DNA of 64,000 nucleotides from Bog-473 sp963783965 (GCA_963783965.1 CAWAPQ010000005.1:257811-321810); one strand, 5' to 3'. Counted from the first letter of the stretch, positions 1 to 9,229 are shown. The notes: a model not told the origin generated them from the sequence alone. A program made the numbers and translations.

Positions 1-588
1 TCTCGGGGTGACTGACGATCGGAAGAGCCGTGCAAGGGCATCGCGGCGAACGGGGTCTCCCGAGCCCGCTGCGCTCGCAAGCGAGAGAAAGTCGGGCGTA
101 CCCCAGTGTGTTCGGAGGAATTCGATGACGAAGTCAAGCTCCTCAGGTGTGAACCCGATGGGGTAGTCGTCAGCAATCAGATAACGGGCGGTGGTATTGC
201 ACAGCACGAGGGAATCGACCCGGTCGGGGTGTGCGGCGGCATAGAGGATTGTGATCGGGCCGGCATCGACCGTCGCGAGAATGGATGTCTGCTCAGACCC
301 GACCGCGTTGAGGACACTTTCGATGTCCTCCGTCCACTCCTCCCACGTCGGTATGGCGTTACGAGGCACACCGTCGGATGCCCCTGTGCCTCGTCGATCG
401 AAAAAGATCAACCGGCGTAACGACGCCAATCGTCTGAGGAAGTCGGCAATGACGGGGTCCTCCCATGCCATCTCGACGTTGCTGCCAAGTCCGTTGAAGA
501 AGAGGAGGTCGGAGGGTCCTTCTCCGAGGACCTGGTAGGCGACGTCGGCATCCCCAATAGCCACATACTTGGTGTCGGGACGGCTCAT
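1..588 (-). CDS. Alpha/beta hydrolase of the cyclase-associated type (partial, C-terminus beyond the left edge)
   Basis: An uninterrupted frame of 196 codons runs leftward from an ATG at 588 off the window edge. The protein starts MSRPDTKYVAIGDADVAYQV and shows the alpha/beta-hydrolase features FFNGLGSNVEMAWEDP and FFDRRGTGASD. This is the pattern of hydrolase domains that precede adenylate/guanylate cyclase or LuxR domains in many actinobacterial proteins. The expected nucleophile elbow (G-x-S-x-G-G) reads ATVDAGP, so the catalytic serine is absent and the domain is more likely a sensor or ligand-binding module than a hydrolase. Whatever follows lies outside the window, so a cyclase domain is only a possibility. 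No neighbour suggests a pathway. Confidence 0.75.
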   Translation of the reverse strand, partial: MSRPDTKYVAIGDADVAYQVLGEGPSDLLFFNGLGSNVEMAWEDPVIADFLRRLASLRRLIFFDRRGTGASDGVPRNAIPTWEEWTEDIESVLNAVGSEQTSILATVDAGPITILYAAAHPDRVDSLVLCNTTARYLIADDYPIGFTPEELDFVIEFLRTHWGTPDFLSLASAAGSGDPVRRDALARLFRSSVTPR

Positions 589-834
589 GAGGTCAACAAG
601 TCTGACCTGCGGTCCAGTTCGATGTGGGGAACTCGCTCTCGGCGAGACTCCTGCGCCACGATTGAGTGTTCGAACTATCACCTCCCGCGTCGAGCTTTTG
701 CGCCACTCACACAGCTTGAGAGCCGACACCGGAGGGCCGAATCGCGCTCACTGAGACTGACCCCTTGAGCAGGCAGCCGTACGGTGGCACCCCAGCCCGG
801 CGGACAGGAGCGCCGGCTCCGTCGGATTCACCGG

Positions 835-1497
835 CTACTCAGGCGATCGTGGACCTTGCGGGTGGATAGTCTCGTCCCGGGCCAACATCTCTACGAACTT
901 CTCGATGCGTCTGGTTCGGGTCTCAATCTTCTTTGCGCTTCCGATCCGATAGAGGATTGCGTACCGGTTCGCACTCGAGAGATTGCGAAACATCGCTCGA
1001 GCTGGGGGATTGGCAGCCAAGGCTTTCTCAAGATCCTCCGGAACTTCCACGGTGGCTTGTCCGGCGTAGGCGCTGGTCCATCGCCCATCGGCTTTCGCCC
1101 GCCGAACCTCGTCTTCCCCTGATCGATCCATCCGACCGGCGGCGCGCAACCGCTCGGCAATGGTGACGTTCCGTTGCGACCAAGGGCTCCGAGTGCTTCG
1201 GGGTGTGAATCGCCGCCGGAACGTTGCGCCGTCACGACGCCCGAGCTGCCCGTCGATCCAGCCAAAGCAGATCGCCTCGTCGAGTGCTTCGTCGTAGGTG
1301 AGCGTTGTTGGGTGTGTCGTGCCCTTCTTTGCAAGGACGAGCCACACTCCTTGCGACTCGAGCCGCTGGCTGCGCAACCAGGCCCGCCATTCGGCAGCAT
1401 CAGCGACCAGCAACTCTGGAAGATCCACGGCGCCACACGGTATCCCCGGAAGTGCCTGCTTGAGACTTCTGGAAGTGCTGCGGCCGATTCGTCGCAT
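835..1497 (-). CDS. YdeI/OmpD-associated family protein
   Basis: This 220-residue protein matches the YdeI-like (bacteriocin-protection/OmpD-associated) family: a central WRAWLRSQRLESQGVWLVLA segment, then YDEALDEAICFGWIDGQ, an arginine-rich FRRRFTPR stretch and a C-terminal half with WTSAYAGQ and VPEDLEKALAANPPA. The family is widespread and poorly characterised, and its roles in cationic peptide resistance are only inferred. The first ~23 residues are arginine-rich and unlike the family, so a GTG near 1428 (VDLPELLVADA) may be the real start; no convincing ribosome site decides it. The gene stands alone on the minus strand. Confidence 0.7.
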   Translation of the reverse strand: MRRIGRSTSRSLKQALPGIPCGAVDLPELLVADAAEWRAWLRSQRLESQGVWLVLAKKGTTHPTTLTYDEALDEAICFGWIDGQLGRRDGATFRRRFTPRSTRSPWSQRNVTIAERLRAAGRMDRSGEDEVRRAKADGRWTSAYAGQATVEVPEDLEKALAANPPARAMFRNLSSANRYAILYRIGSAKKIETRTRRIEKFVEMLARDETIHPQGPRSPE

Positions 1498-1535
1498 CTA
1501 GAGGTCCTTGCGGGCTGACTCAAGAGAGTGCTTGT

Positions 1536-1555
1536 CACCGGCTCCGGAGGCCGGT
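1536..1555. repeat. Exact 20-bp copy of the tRNA-Arg anticodon arm (possible attachment-site remnant)
   Basis: CACCGGCTCCGGAGGCCGGT here is identical, in the same orientation, to 11787–11806, the anticodon arm of tRNA-Arg(CCG). The flanking bases do not form a tRNA, although GACTC and TGC just to the left faintly resemble the decayed 3' half. Anticodon arms are common crossover sites for tyrosine integrases. No integrase is visible between the two copies. Confidence 0.45.
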
Positions 1556-1801
1556 CCGCATGGTCCAAAGGGTCCGGTCGTCTCGCCCGTGCCCCTAATC
1601 TGGGGCTCCGGTCCAGCAGGGGTTCACCCGTTTGCCCGTCCTGCCGATTTGATTGCCAAATCGGATGGCCAAGGGCCGCGCTCACTCTCTGTGTGCCTCA
1701 GGCTTGCCTCGCGCCTGCCCGCGTCCAGCCCTTCGGAGCTACTCAAAGCGTTGCCCCATTTTGGGAAGCGCTGTCGAGACGCGACCTGATAACAACGGAG
1801 G

Positions 1802-2407
1802 ATGAGGCTCGTACGTCCATCGGATACCGCCGCTATGGAACAGTTGGTGGAAGATCTCAAGAGTGCCGATCCGACTTATTCCGACATTGGGGCCACGCTC
1901 GCAGGACAGCGACCTGAAGGGTTCCACCATGACCACTATGAGACTCTGCTCGGCCAGGGACTTGAGATATTTCAGCGTGCTGTGATGGGCCTCAAGATGT
2001 GGAAAGCACACCGGCTCCCCGGTATGAGGGTGTATCCAAATAACGAGACGATCAGCACTGGTGCCACCGTCGTGGTTACCCTCGGGACGCCCGTCGTGGC
2101 TCTCGCTGTTCCTTGCCGGATCGTGAGCGTCATCGATGGACAGACTCGATGGGGGTTTGCATACGGGACGCTGCCTGGTCACCCCGAGCAGGGGGAGGAG
2201 GCGTTCATCGTGTCCATGTCACCGGACCAGAACGTCCGGTTTGAGATCGAGGCGTTTTCCCGTCCCGGCGATCCACTCGTACGGCTGTCTGGGCCAATCG
2301 GCAGAGGCATTCAGAAGGGTGGCAGCGGCGGCTACCTCCGTGCGCTTCAGCGATTCGTCGATGAGGCTTCGGGAAGCCCATCAGCGGTCGGCCGACCCGG
2401 GTCTTAA
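1802..2407 (+). CDS. DUF1990 family protein
   Basis: The 201-residue protein carries the typical DUF1990 features: GFHHDHYETLLGQG, then FQRAVMGLKMWKAH, a TGATVVVTLG strand, WGFAYGTLPGHPEQGEEAF, FSRPGDPLVRLSGP and a C-terminal YLRALQRFVDEA helix. The length fits the family. Its function is unknown. The start chosen is the ATG at 1802, although the purine-rich ACGGAGG at 1795–1801 sits directly against it; an ATG at 1835 (MEQLVEDL) is the alternative. Neighbouring genes give no functional clue. Confidence 0.75.
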   Translation: MRLVRPSDTAAMEQLVEDLKSADPTYSDIGATLAGQRPEGFHHDHYETLLGQGLEIFQRAVMGLKMWKAHRLPGMRVYPNNETISTGATVVVTLGTPVVALAVPCRIVSVIDGQTRWGFAYGTLPGHPEQGEEAFIVSMSPDQNVRFEIEAFSRPGDPLVRLSGPIGRGIQKGGSGGYLRALQRFVDEASGSPSAVGRPGS

Positions 2408-3303
2408 CGTTCGCGGTCTCACGGACGACGAGGGGGATGACACCGTGGGTTTGAAATCGAAGTGCCGCGCCCTTCGAGGCAACAGAGAAGTGCCCAATGT
2501 GTGCTGAGACCGTCAAGGACGAGCTCTCGCGCGCGGGTTCTGTTGGCATCTTTCGGCTCGTTCGGATTTTCACCCTGCAAGTGGCGCAACTAGAACCGGT
2601 TTCAATCTGCATAAATAGAACGTGTTTTATGTTGATTCCGTTTTGGTCGTGCTCTACATTGCCCCGCGGAGACGCACCACCTGATGCACCTACCAGCTCG
2701 GGCGCGTGCGGCTGAGTTCGGCCTGGACAATTCAGCCTGTTCGGGACCAGCTCGCGAGCGGCCCTGCTGGCACACCCCAAGTGGTTCCCGCCAGGGTCGC
2801 TCCGCGCCGACGTGGAAGTCCCAAAAGCGCGAGCCCGGTGATTTCGACGCCATCGTCACTCAGCCGTAACGCAACCCGCTGCAAGTCGACAAAGAGCCGT
2901 CCATAGGCTTTGTGCGAAGCGAACCGGCCGGACGCCAACTTCCCCGAGACCCCCCCAGGAAACGGCGCCGGCCGGTTCGCGGCTGGCACGCTATCTGAGC
3001 GGATCATCGTCGTAACGGCGCCCCTCCGGATGGGGTCGTTGGTCAGGCACTCTTCTTTGTCAGCCACACTTGCCTTCGCCAAGAGAAGCCCGCGAAGCGG
3101 GCCGCAGGCATCCAGAGGATTGAGTCAGAGCCACGGGGCTGAAGGGTTCGGACGTCGGAACAGCGCCGCTCTGAGGTGCAACGGTCACGTGGATTCCCGA
3201 ATGGCGCGCACCCGTTTCGTCCCTCTGGTCCGCTCCCTATGGCGCCATCTAGTTAGTCAATCCCAGAGGAGCTGGCTTGAGCTGACAGGCTCGGACCGAA
3301 GAC
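2408..3303. other. About 900 bp with no supportable gene
   Basis: Both strands hold open frames of up to ~140 codons. None shows recognisable domains, a ribosome-binding site or a consistent coding pattern. A minus-strand frame around 2732–3000 reads somewhat protein-like (FASHKAYGRLFVDLQR) and could be a remnant, but I cannot name it. I see no tRNA, insertion-sequence ends or strong terminator. Confidence 0.4.
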
Positions 3304-3699
3304 TCACGAGCCGGATCCAGACGACGCGGCGATGAGGACAAGGATCAGGACAAGGATGCCCGTACCTGCTCCGACCCATCCCAATACGACACCGGTGATA
3401 GCGAAACCTCGCCCATTCTCATCGCGCACTCTGATCTGTTTCAGCGCGACGTAACCGAAGATCAGCGCCAGGATTGACCCAATCCAGTAGATCCAAAGGA
3501 TTCCGAGCACCATTGAGGCAATGGCCATGCCGTTCATGCCCCGAGCTGGGGTGGATGTGTAGGCATATCCCGGTGCGGCAACTGTGCCACCGGGATATGC
3601 CGTAGGTGGCGGGGGTGGCGTGCCAGGGGCTGATTGTGGTGGGTACCACCGTCCGTCGCTCGCAAGCCACCAACCCTGGCCCATTGAGGTGTCACTCAT
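3304..3699 (-). CDS. Small membrane protein with N-terminal WYPP motif and DUF4190-like domain
   Basis: The 131-residue protein begins with a DUF2510-like motif, GQGWWLASDGRWYPP, at residues 7–21. A proline-rich linker follows, then a DUF4190-type pair of transmembrane helices: MAIASMVLGILWIYWIGSIL with the GYVALKQI turn, and GFAITGVVLGWVGAGTG running into a Leu/Ile/Val-rich helix. Such proteins are common in actinobacteria and have no assigned function. The motif recurs almost identically in the RDD protein starting at 6360. The gene lies tail-to-head with the next minus-strand gene, about 250 bp away. Confidence 0.75.
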   Translation of the reverse strand: MSDTSMGQGWWLASDGRWYPPQSAPGTPPPPPTAYPGGTVAAPGYAYTSTPARGMNGMAIASMVLGILWIYWIGSILALIFGYVALKQIRVRDENGRGFAITGVVLGWVGAGTGILVLILVLIAASSGSGS

Positions 3700-3951
3700 C
3701 AGATCGCCCCTATTCCGGCTCGACGCGACGTTCGTTACCCACGCGTCCGACCTTCTTCAGACCTTTCGGCGACTGGACTTCCCATCTTCAGTCAGCTGAG
3801 GTTGTTTGTTGGTTGCGGGTCCTCAGTTGGTACGGAGTTGGGCCTCCGCTCACACTGTGCGCGCTGACTCCCGCAGTCTTGGACCTACCCCCTTCGCGGC
3901 CGAGATCGGGGAGTGGGAAAATGGCCCTTGTCACTGCGATGAAATGTCTCG

Positions 3952-4536
3952 CTAAGTGGGGCTGAAGCCATCCGAGGTGTGATCCGTCCATCTGGCCCCA
4001 TCCCACCAGCGGAGGTGATTTTGGCCACTGGCGTCTGGATACCAACCGGCTGGTGCCATGCCTGGGTTGGAGATCGGAACGGGAAAGGGAACGGGCTCCC
4101 AGCCCGAATACGTCATGTGCCCCGGTCCGTAGTGGCCGCTCGCCGCACGATCCTCCACTGTTTTGAGCTTCTTCCGGATGTTGAACCAATAGATCAGTGA
4201 TGGGATAGCCAAAAAGTTGACGAGGATCACCAAGAGGAGCCAAAGAACCTTCTCTTGACCGGCCATTTTCCACTGCCAATCCGGACGTCTGACGATGTCA
4301 ACCAGAGCAACGATCATCATGACCAACGAACCGATGATGATGGCAAACCAAAGGATGAGGAATATGACGATCGCCACTCCGATCCCGGCGTTGCTGGTCG
4401 CGCCAATCACTGCCGAAGGATAGATGCGGATATCGAGCCCGCCGGCCCCCGACGCGGGCTCTGGGCTCACGAGCAGTCGTTTTCGGGACCACTGACCCGT
4501 TGAAGAGAAGGCAACCGAAGACGAAGGGACGGTCAC
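3952..4536 (-). CDS. Membrane protein with PLD_N-like helices and C-terminal DUF2510 motif
   Basis: The 194-residue protein has a first hydrophobic helix (VAIVIFLILWFAIIIGSLVM). A phospholipase-D-nuclease N-terminal-like segment follows (VDIVRRPDWQWKMAG, then a second helix before FNIRKKLK). The DUF2510 motif sits at the C-terminus: PAGWYPDASGQNHLRWWDGA followed by RWTDHT. The first ~40 residues are not hydrophobic and unlike the family, so translation may begin at a GTG near residue 42 (VIGATSNAGIG). No ribosome site decides this. Function unknown; a role in the envelope is only inferred from the helices and the neighbouring WYP-motif genes. Confidence 0.7.
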   Translation of the reverse strand: MTVPSSSVAFSSTGQWSRKRLLVSPEPASGAGGLDIRIYPSAVIGATSNAGIGVAIVIFLILWFAIIIGSLVMMIVALVDIVRRPDWQWKMAGQEKVLWLLLVILVNFLAIPSLIYWFNIRKKLKTVEDRAASGHYGPGHMTYSGWEPVPFPVPISNPGMAPAGWYPDASGQNHLRWWDGARWTDHTSDGFSPT

Positions 4537-4798
4537 TGAGACAGCCTCATTCCATTCGTCGAAAACGTCAGAACCGCGGCCGCCATCGACGAGAACGAAG
4601 TCATCTCGACCCGCCGGGCAGGCACGCCCCTGCGAGATGGGATTCAGGATTCAGAGCCGTGTCAGAACGAGCGCACCAGAAGACTGAAGAGAGGTGTAGC
4701 CAGCCCGAGGGTTGTCGAGATGTTGTGACCGACTAGTCCAATCGGCCCTATTTCGAGACTGTGCGCAATGTCAGCGTTCTTGTGAAGAAGGAGCGGGT

Positions 4799-6340
4799 GT
4801 GGTCGTCCTTGGTCGCTACGTTGGCGTGAGCCTGATTGTCATGGCCCTCTTCGCCATTGGTTCGGCTCGGGCGACGGGGGCCTCGGCGCAAGCCGTCACC
4901 CCGACTCCGACCCACTTGGTCGTCGGGCCACGCATCGACATTCCATCTGAGCTCAGTGCGTCCAACCCCGCCGGATCACCCGCGTTGGTCACTCCGCCTC
5001 AAGCCAGCGCGATAGCCGTGGCCATGTGGCAGCTGTGGGAGGGCGCATTAGTCACACGCGATACGACTGCGCTGACCCAGCTGACACCACCTGGACCGCT
5101 TCTGGAAGGGGAACTGTACAACTGTGCCTGGCCTTCTGGAGGCTGCGTCGCCGAGACGAGCCCACGTCCGGCAAACAACGTCACAGTGGTCGTACCGATG
5201 CAGCACAGCTACCCGATTTACTTCCTGGCCGAGGTGTCGACCATCCAGGACGTCAGCGGTGACCTCAACGGGCCAGCCCAATGGGTGCCCTGGATGGAAC
5301 TGCAGGTTCTCACCAAGGCCAACGCGTCATCGCCGTGGCAGCTGAACTTCGACACGGGCTACGACGGCACCAATCACCAACAGCCTCCGCCCCTTCCATT
5401 CGAGCTCGCACCGCAGCCCGGATCATCGGCGAGTCCCCAAGCCGACTGGTACAACCCGCCGCCGACGAGCCCCCAATCCCCACCGGCGTCGACCTTCTTG
5501 TCCCTCCTGGCGCAGTACTACCAAAGCTTCAAGGACACCGGAGGTCCTCCGGCCAGGAACGGGTTCGCCGTGAGCGGCGGCGCGTATGGATACGGCTCTC
5601 AGTTGGCCACCAACCGAGAAGGCAATGTCGCACTGGGTTCTCGCAACCACTACGACTTCACCGCAGATCCGAGCGCCGGCGAGTGGGAGTTCTCGGGCCC
5701 TGGCGGCCTCCCCATCGAGTGCGGCATCGTGCTCGACACGTCGACGAACACGCCGGTCGGTAGTCCGGTCCTGTCGCAAAACGCTGACCGCACGAACTGG
5801 GGAATGGCGCTGCCGCCCGGGACCTACAGCAAGATCATCACTGCGACGACCCATCCGACCTGTGTCGACGATGTCGCCGACGTACTCGACGCCGCCGGAG
5901 ACAGCGGTTACAGCGTCGGGGTAAGCGGCCCCAACGGCTCCATCTTCTCCGCAGCGCTTGTCATCGGCCTCGCTGTCGCCGTCCTCGGCGTGCTGCTCGT
6001 CTCAGGCCTCATTGTCGGGGTGACAGTGTTTGTGACGCGCCGACGCCGCCCCGCTGGGGCCACTGGGCCTTTTGTGGATCCTGCGTATACCTGGTCGGGC
6101 GGACCGCCGGGTCACTCGCCAGGGATGATGCCACCACCTCCGTCATGGCCACCTCCACCGCCGCCACCACCACCCGGCGCAAGCCAGCAGATGTGGCCAC
6201 CGCCACCGCCAAGCGCGGCCGCCCGGGCGCACCCCGTTCTCCCCGCGTCGGACATGGGCGGATCCGGCCGGGAGGACAAAGCAATCGTGTCGAATCTGAT
6301 CGACCCCGACATGCCTCAAGATTCGCACGATCTTTCATGA
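4799..6340 (+). CDS. Secreted, membrane-anchored protein of unknown function with proline-rich cytoplasmic tail
   Basis: I chose the GTG at 4799 because AAGGAG (4788–4793) lies 5 nt upstream and the protein then starts with a clean signal peptide (MVVLGRYVGVSLIVMALFAI, cleavage near TGASAQA). The alternative ATG at 4712 would add 29 unrelated residues. After the signal comes an extracellular region of ~370 residues with no domain I recognise. One transmembrane helix follows (ALVIGLAVAVLGVLLVSGLI), then positively charged TRRRRP and a very proline-rich tail (PPPPSWPPPPPPPPPG). The topology resembles actinobacterial surface proteins that precede RDD and DUF2510 proteins. It ends 19 bp before the RDD gene and is probably co-transcribed with it. 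Confidence 0.7.
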   Translation: MVVLGRYVGVSLIVMALFAIGSARATGASAQAVTPTPTHLVVGPRIDIPSELSASNPAGSPALVTPPQASAIAVAMWQLWEGALVTRDTTALTQLTPPGPLLEGELYNCAWPSGGCVAETSPRPANNVTVVVPMQHSYPIYFLAEVSTIQDVSGDLNGPAQWVPWMELQVLTKANASSPWQLNFDTGYDGTNHQQPPPLPFELAPQPGSSASPQADWYNPPPTSPQSPPASTFLSLLAQYYQSFKDTGGPPARNGFAVSGGAYGYGSQLATNREGNVALGSRNHYDFTADPSAGEWEFSGPGGLPIECGIVLDTSTNTPVGSPVLSQNADRTNWGMALPPGTYSKIITATTHPTCVDDVADVLDAAGDSGYSVGVSGPNGSIFSAALVIGLAVAVLGVLLVSGLIVGVTVFVTRRRRPAGATGPFVDPAYTWSGGPPGHSPGMMPPPPSWPPPPPPPPPGASQQMWPPPPPSAAARAHPVLPASDMGGSGREDKAIVSNLIDPDMPQDSHDLS

Positions 6341-6359
6341 TCAAGGCAAAGGGGACGCA

Positions 6360-7145
6360 ATGGCGGACGTAAGCCAAGGACCAGGCTGGTGGATTGCCTC
6401 CGACGGCAGGTGGTATCCACCACACCTGCACCCCTCTGTTGTGCAGGCACCTCCACCACCACAGCAATACCCGGTACCTGGTCCCCCGGAGGTTTCGACG
6501 CAGCCGGCCTGGAGCCAGGCACAAGCGGGGGGAGTCCCATCGTCGTCGCCGCCCTCCACACCGAACTATCCGTTCGGCTATGGCCCGCCGCCAGCCCTTG
6601 GTCCGCCTCCGGGCATGGCGACGATGGGGGCGGCGTATTCCCGTGACCCCGGGGTTCGGATCGACCAGGTGCTCCACCTCGCGCTAGCTCCGTGGTGGAA
6701 GCGGCTCTTGGCCTTCCTGATCGACAGCATGGTGATCGGTGTGGCGGGGTTCATCATTCTCGTCGTCATCGGCGCAGCGTCGCGCAACTCCAACACATCG
6801 ACCACGAGCAATCAGACTCTGACCCCGGGACAGACCGCGGCCGCTTTCGTCGGCTTCTTCTTCCTGCTGGTCATCCCTTACATGCTCTATTACGGCATCA
6901 TGAACGGGTCAAAGCGCGGCCAGACGCTGGGCAAGATGGCACTGAACATCGTGGTGAGGGATGCGCGCACCGGCGGCCCGATCGGATTCTGGCGTGGCGT
7001 GGGTCGTTATGCCATCACCGTGGTCTTCTACGTCGTGCTCTTCATCCCTTACCTCATCGACAATCTGTCCCCGTTGTGGGATATGAGACGCCAGGCGTGG
7101 CACGACAAGGTGGTCCACTCGGTCGTCGTCGATCGCAATCCTTGA
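6360..7145 (+). CDS. RDD family membrane protein with WYPP motif
   Basis: The N-terminus carries GPGWWIASDGRWYPP, nearly the same motif as in the gene at 3304–3699. About 60 proline-rich residues follow. The RDD domain starts at APWWKRLLAFLIDSMVIG (the Arg/Asp pattern that names the family), with a second helix (FVGFFFLLVIPYMLYYGI), then GQTLGKMALNIVV and a last helix ending at MRRQAWHDKVVHSVVV. RDD proteins are membrane proteins of mostly unknown function; some have been linked to ion exchange. The gene follows the secreted protein after 19 bp and precedes the CPBP gene by 11 bp, so the three are likely one operon. Confidence 0.85.
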   Translation: MADVSQGPGWWIASDGRWYPPHLHPSVVQAPPPPQQYPVPGPPEVSTQPAWSQAQAGGVPSSSPPSTPNYPFGYGPPPALGPPPGMATMGAAYSRDPGVRIDQVLHLALAPWWKRLLAFLIDSMVIGVAGFIILVVIGAASRNSNTSTTSNQTLTPGQTAAAFVGFFFLLVIPYMLYYGIMNGSKRGQTLGKMALNIVVRDARTGGPIGFWRGVGRYAITVVFYVVLFIPYLIDNLSPLWDMRRQAWHDKVVHSVVVDRNP

Positions 7146-7156
7146 GGGGCTGAGCG

Positions 7157-8050
7157 GTGACCCAGTCAGCATCCGCCGCGGTGTCCACGTGGGCAGCTGA
7201 GTTCCCGCCCAACTGGTACCCCGACCCTTGGCAGATCGCCCCGTGGCGTTGGTGGGACGGCCGTCAATGGACGCCGGTCATCTACGGACCTTACGGCGAG
7301 GCCTGGCCCCTCCATCTCTCCCCGCCCTCGTTGGTCCCGAAGGGCCCGGGGATCAAGGGAGGCGGCGTGGCGGCCGTCGGGGCCGGCGTCGGTCTCGTCG
7401 GGACGATTGCCGTCGCCATCGCATATGCAATCAGCACGGCGGGTCCGATTGACGGCCACGATCCGTGGTACCTCTTGGCGAGTCAACTCGTGCTGTGGGT
7501 GGGGTTCGTGGGCGCGGTCGTGGTCGCTTCCCGACTCAACGGCACGGGGAGCCTGAGCGCGGACTATGGGTTGTCGTGGCCCCGGCTCAAAGACTGGTGG
7601 CTCGGGTTCCTCGGTGGATGGGTGGGCCGCATCCTGCCGCTCATCGTGCTGATCTGCATCGTCGTGACGGGGTCCGGTTTCGGGACCCCAAATGGCGCCT
7701 CCCCGACGATTCTGGGGGTCACTCCCAACGGCACGGCTGGCTGGGTGGTCGTGATCACCCTCGCGGTGGTCGGCGCACCCGTCGTCGAAGAGCTCTTCTT
7801 CCGAGGGCTGCTCCAGGGGGCCTTCACGCGCAGAATCGGGGCGATCCCGGCCCTGTTCACCACGGCGATCATCTTCTCCTTCGCCCACATACTGAACGAG
7901 GGGCTCTTCGCCCCCGTCGCGCTGTTTCCCATGGCGGTCGTCCTGGGTTACTTGCGCTACCGGACGGGAAGGCTCGCGGCGGGCATGGTGGCGCACTCCC
8001 TCTTCAATGCCAGCCTCTTTCTTCTCTTCTTGGTCCCGGCCTTCCGCTGA
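7157..8050 (+). CDS. CPBP family intramembrane glutamic protease with N-terminal WYP motif
   Basis: The 297-residue protein starts at a GTG, 11 bp after the RDD gene. Residues ~17–40 hold a DUF2510-like motif (PNWYPDPW, WRWWDGRQWTP). About eight hydrophobic segments follow, with the CPBP (Abi/Rce1) active-site motifs: EELFFRG, FSFAH and HSLFN. The glutamates and histidines expected for catalysis are all present. CPBP members process prenylated proteins or peptides, or act in bacteriocin self-immunity; the substrate here is unknown. Confidence 0.85.
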   Translation: MTQSASAAVSTWAAEFPPNWYPDPWQIAPWRWWDGRQWTPVIYGPYGEAWPLHLSPPSLVPKGPGIKGGGVAAVGAGVGLVGTIAVAIAYAISTAGPIDGHDPWYLLASQLVLWVGFVGAVVVASRLNGTGSLSADYGLSWPRLKDWWLGFLGGWVGRILPLIVLICIVVTGSGFGTPNGASPTILGVTPNGTAGWVVVITLAVVGAPVVEELFFRGLLQGAFTRRIGAIPALFTTAIIFSFAHILNEGLFAPVALFPMAVVLGYLRYRTGRLAAGMVAHSLFNASLFLLFLVPAFR

Positions 8051-8240
8051 CGATCCTGTCCTTGGGTGTTCGGACCGAGCGCGCTCCGGACCCCCCGGAG
8101 GGCGGATTCGCAGACCCTCGAGTCCGTGCGGACGATGTCCACCAATCGAGTCACACGTTGCATCTCTGATGGAAGGGGCCGCCCCGCTGGGTTGGCAGGG
8201 ACCTCTCAGAGGCGAGTCGAGGAGCGGCGAAATGCAGTGA

Positions 8241-8459
8241 TTTCTGTCGTCGATTCAGATGCCCACGCTGATCCTCGCGGGAGACCACGACGACCTCGTA
8301 CCGTGGTCGAACAACCAGTTCTTGGCTGACACCATGCCGAACAGCGTCGCCCAGCGCCTCGACGCAGGCCACTTTGCGTGGGAGGAAGCCGCCGGCGAGT
8401 ACGGGCGGCTCGTTTCGGAGTGGATCGCCGGGGGATACAAGAAGTACGCAGGCATTTGA
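8241..8459 (+). pseudogene. C-terminal remnant of an alpha/beta hydrolase
   Basis: The frame opens only at 8241 and reads FLSSIQMPTLILAGDHDDLV, then WSNNQFLADTMPNS and the family's catalytic histidine segment DAGHFAWEE, ending at 8459. This is the last ~70 residues of a typical alpha/beta hydrolase, with the acidic residue and catalytic His but without the nucleophile half. No matching N-terminal part lies upstream, so it is a decayed fragment. A short protein could start at ATG 8259, but no ribosome site supports it. Confidence 0.65.
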
Positions 8460-8495
8460 GCCCCGCCTCGGGCAACACGAAGGAGCAGACCCGGG

Positions 8496-9146
8496 TTGAA
8501 GATCGCAATTGCTGGCGGCCACGGCCAAATAGCGCTCCGCCTCACTGCTCTGCTGGCGGCCCGGGGCGACGACGTTGTCGGGCTGATCCGCAACCCTGAT
8601 CACGCTGTCGATGTCCGGGGTGCCGGCGCTTCGCCGGTTGCCTGCGACCTCGAGCGGGCCAGCGTCGAAGAAGTGGCAGCGGCTATCGAAGGATCCGACG
8701 CCGTCGTCTTTGCCGCCGGTGCGGGCCCGGGAAGCGGGGCGGAGCGCAAGGTGACGATGGACCGTGATGGGGCCATCAAGCTGCTTCGGGCCGCGACGGC
8801 ATCAGGTGTTGAGCGCTACGTCATGGTGAGCGGCGCGGGCGCTGAGAACCCTCCCAGTGGCGACGAGGTATTCGAGGTCTATCTGCAAGCCAAGGCGGCA
8901 GCCGACGCGGCGGTAGAAGCCAGCGATCTGGACTGGACGATTCTGCGCCCGGGTGGGCTGACGGACGACGCCGGAACCGGGAAGGTCCGCATCGACGCGA
9001 CCCCATTCAGTGGTCCGGTCCCACGCGACGATGTGGCCGCCGTGCTCGCCGTCTTGCTGTCCGACGGGCGAAGCGCCGGCCGAATCCTCTACCTGAGCTC
9101 CGGTCCTGCCCCGATCGGCGAAGCACTGGACGAACTTCTCAGCTGA
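8496..9146 (+). CDS. NAD(P)H-binding atypical SDR protein (NmrA/YwnB-like)
   Basis: The 216-residue protein begins with a Rossmann motif, IAGGHGQIALRL, and continues with acidic DLERASVEEV, VVFAAGAG, a mid-protein VERYVMVSGAGA strand (no classic YxxxK) and WTILRPGGLTDD. This is the pattern of atypical short-chain dehydrogenases that bind NAD(P) without classical catalysis, such as redox sensors and NAD-dependent epimerase-like proteins. The start is a TTG at 8496 with AAGGAG at 8480–8485, 10 nt upstream. No ATG fits better. The substrate is unknown. Confidence 0.8.
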   Translation: MKIAIAGGHGQIALRLTALLAARGDDVVGLIRNPDHAVDVRGAGASPVACDLERASVEEVAAAIEGSDAVVFAAGAGPGSGAERKVTMDRDGAIKLLRAATASGVERYVMVSGAGAENPPSGDEVFEVYLQAKAAADAAVEASDLDWTILRPGGLTDDAGTGKVRIDATPFSGPVPRDDVAAVLAVLLSDGRSAGRILYLSSGPAPIGEALDELLS

Positions 9147-9229
9147 GGGGATCCTGCTGACCGCTGGAGGGGTGCCACTACTACCCGGGCGTACGAGATA
9201 CCCCCCTTTTCTCCTCAGGCCGTCGCCCC

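Noticed and set aside
2732..3082. A 116-codon minus-strand frame in the gene-poor stretch
   Set aside because: Part of it reads protein-like, but it has no ribosome site, no recognisable domain and no conserved neighbour.
8236..8459. A complete small hydrolase gene
   Set aside because: Only the last third of the fold is present, the frame is closed just upstream, and there is no ribosome site, so I list it as a remnant.
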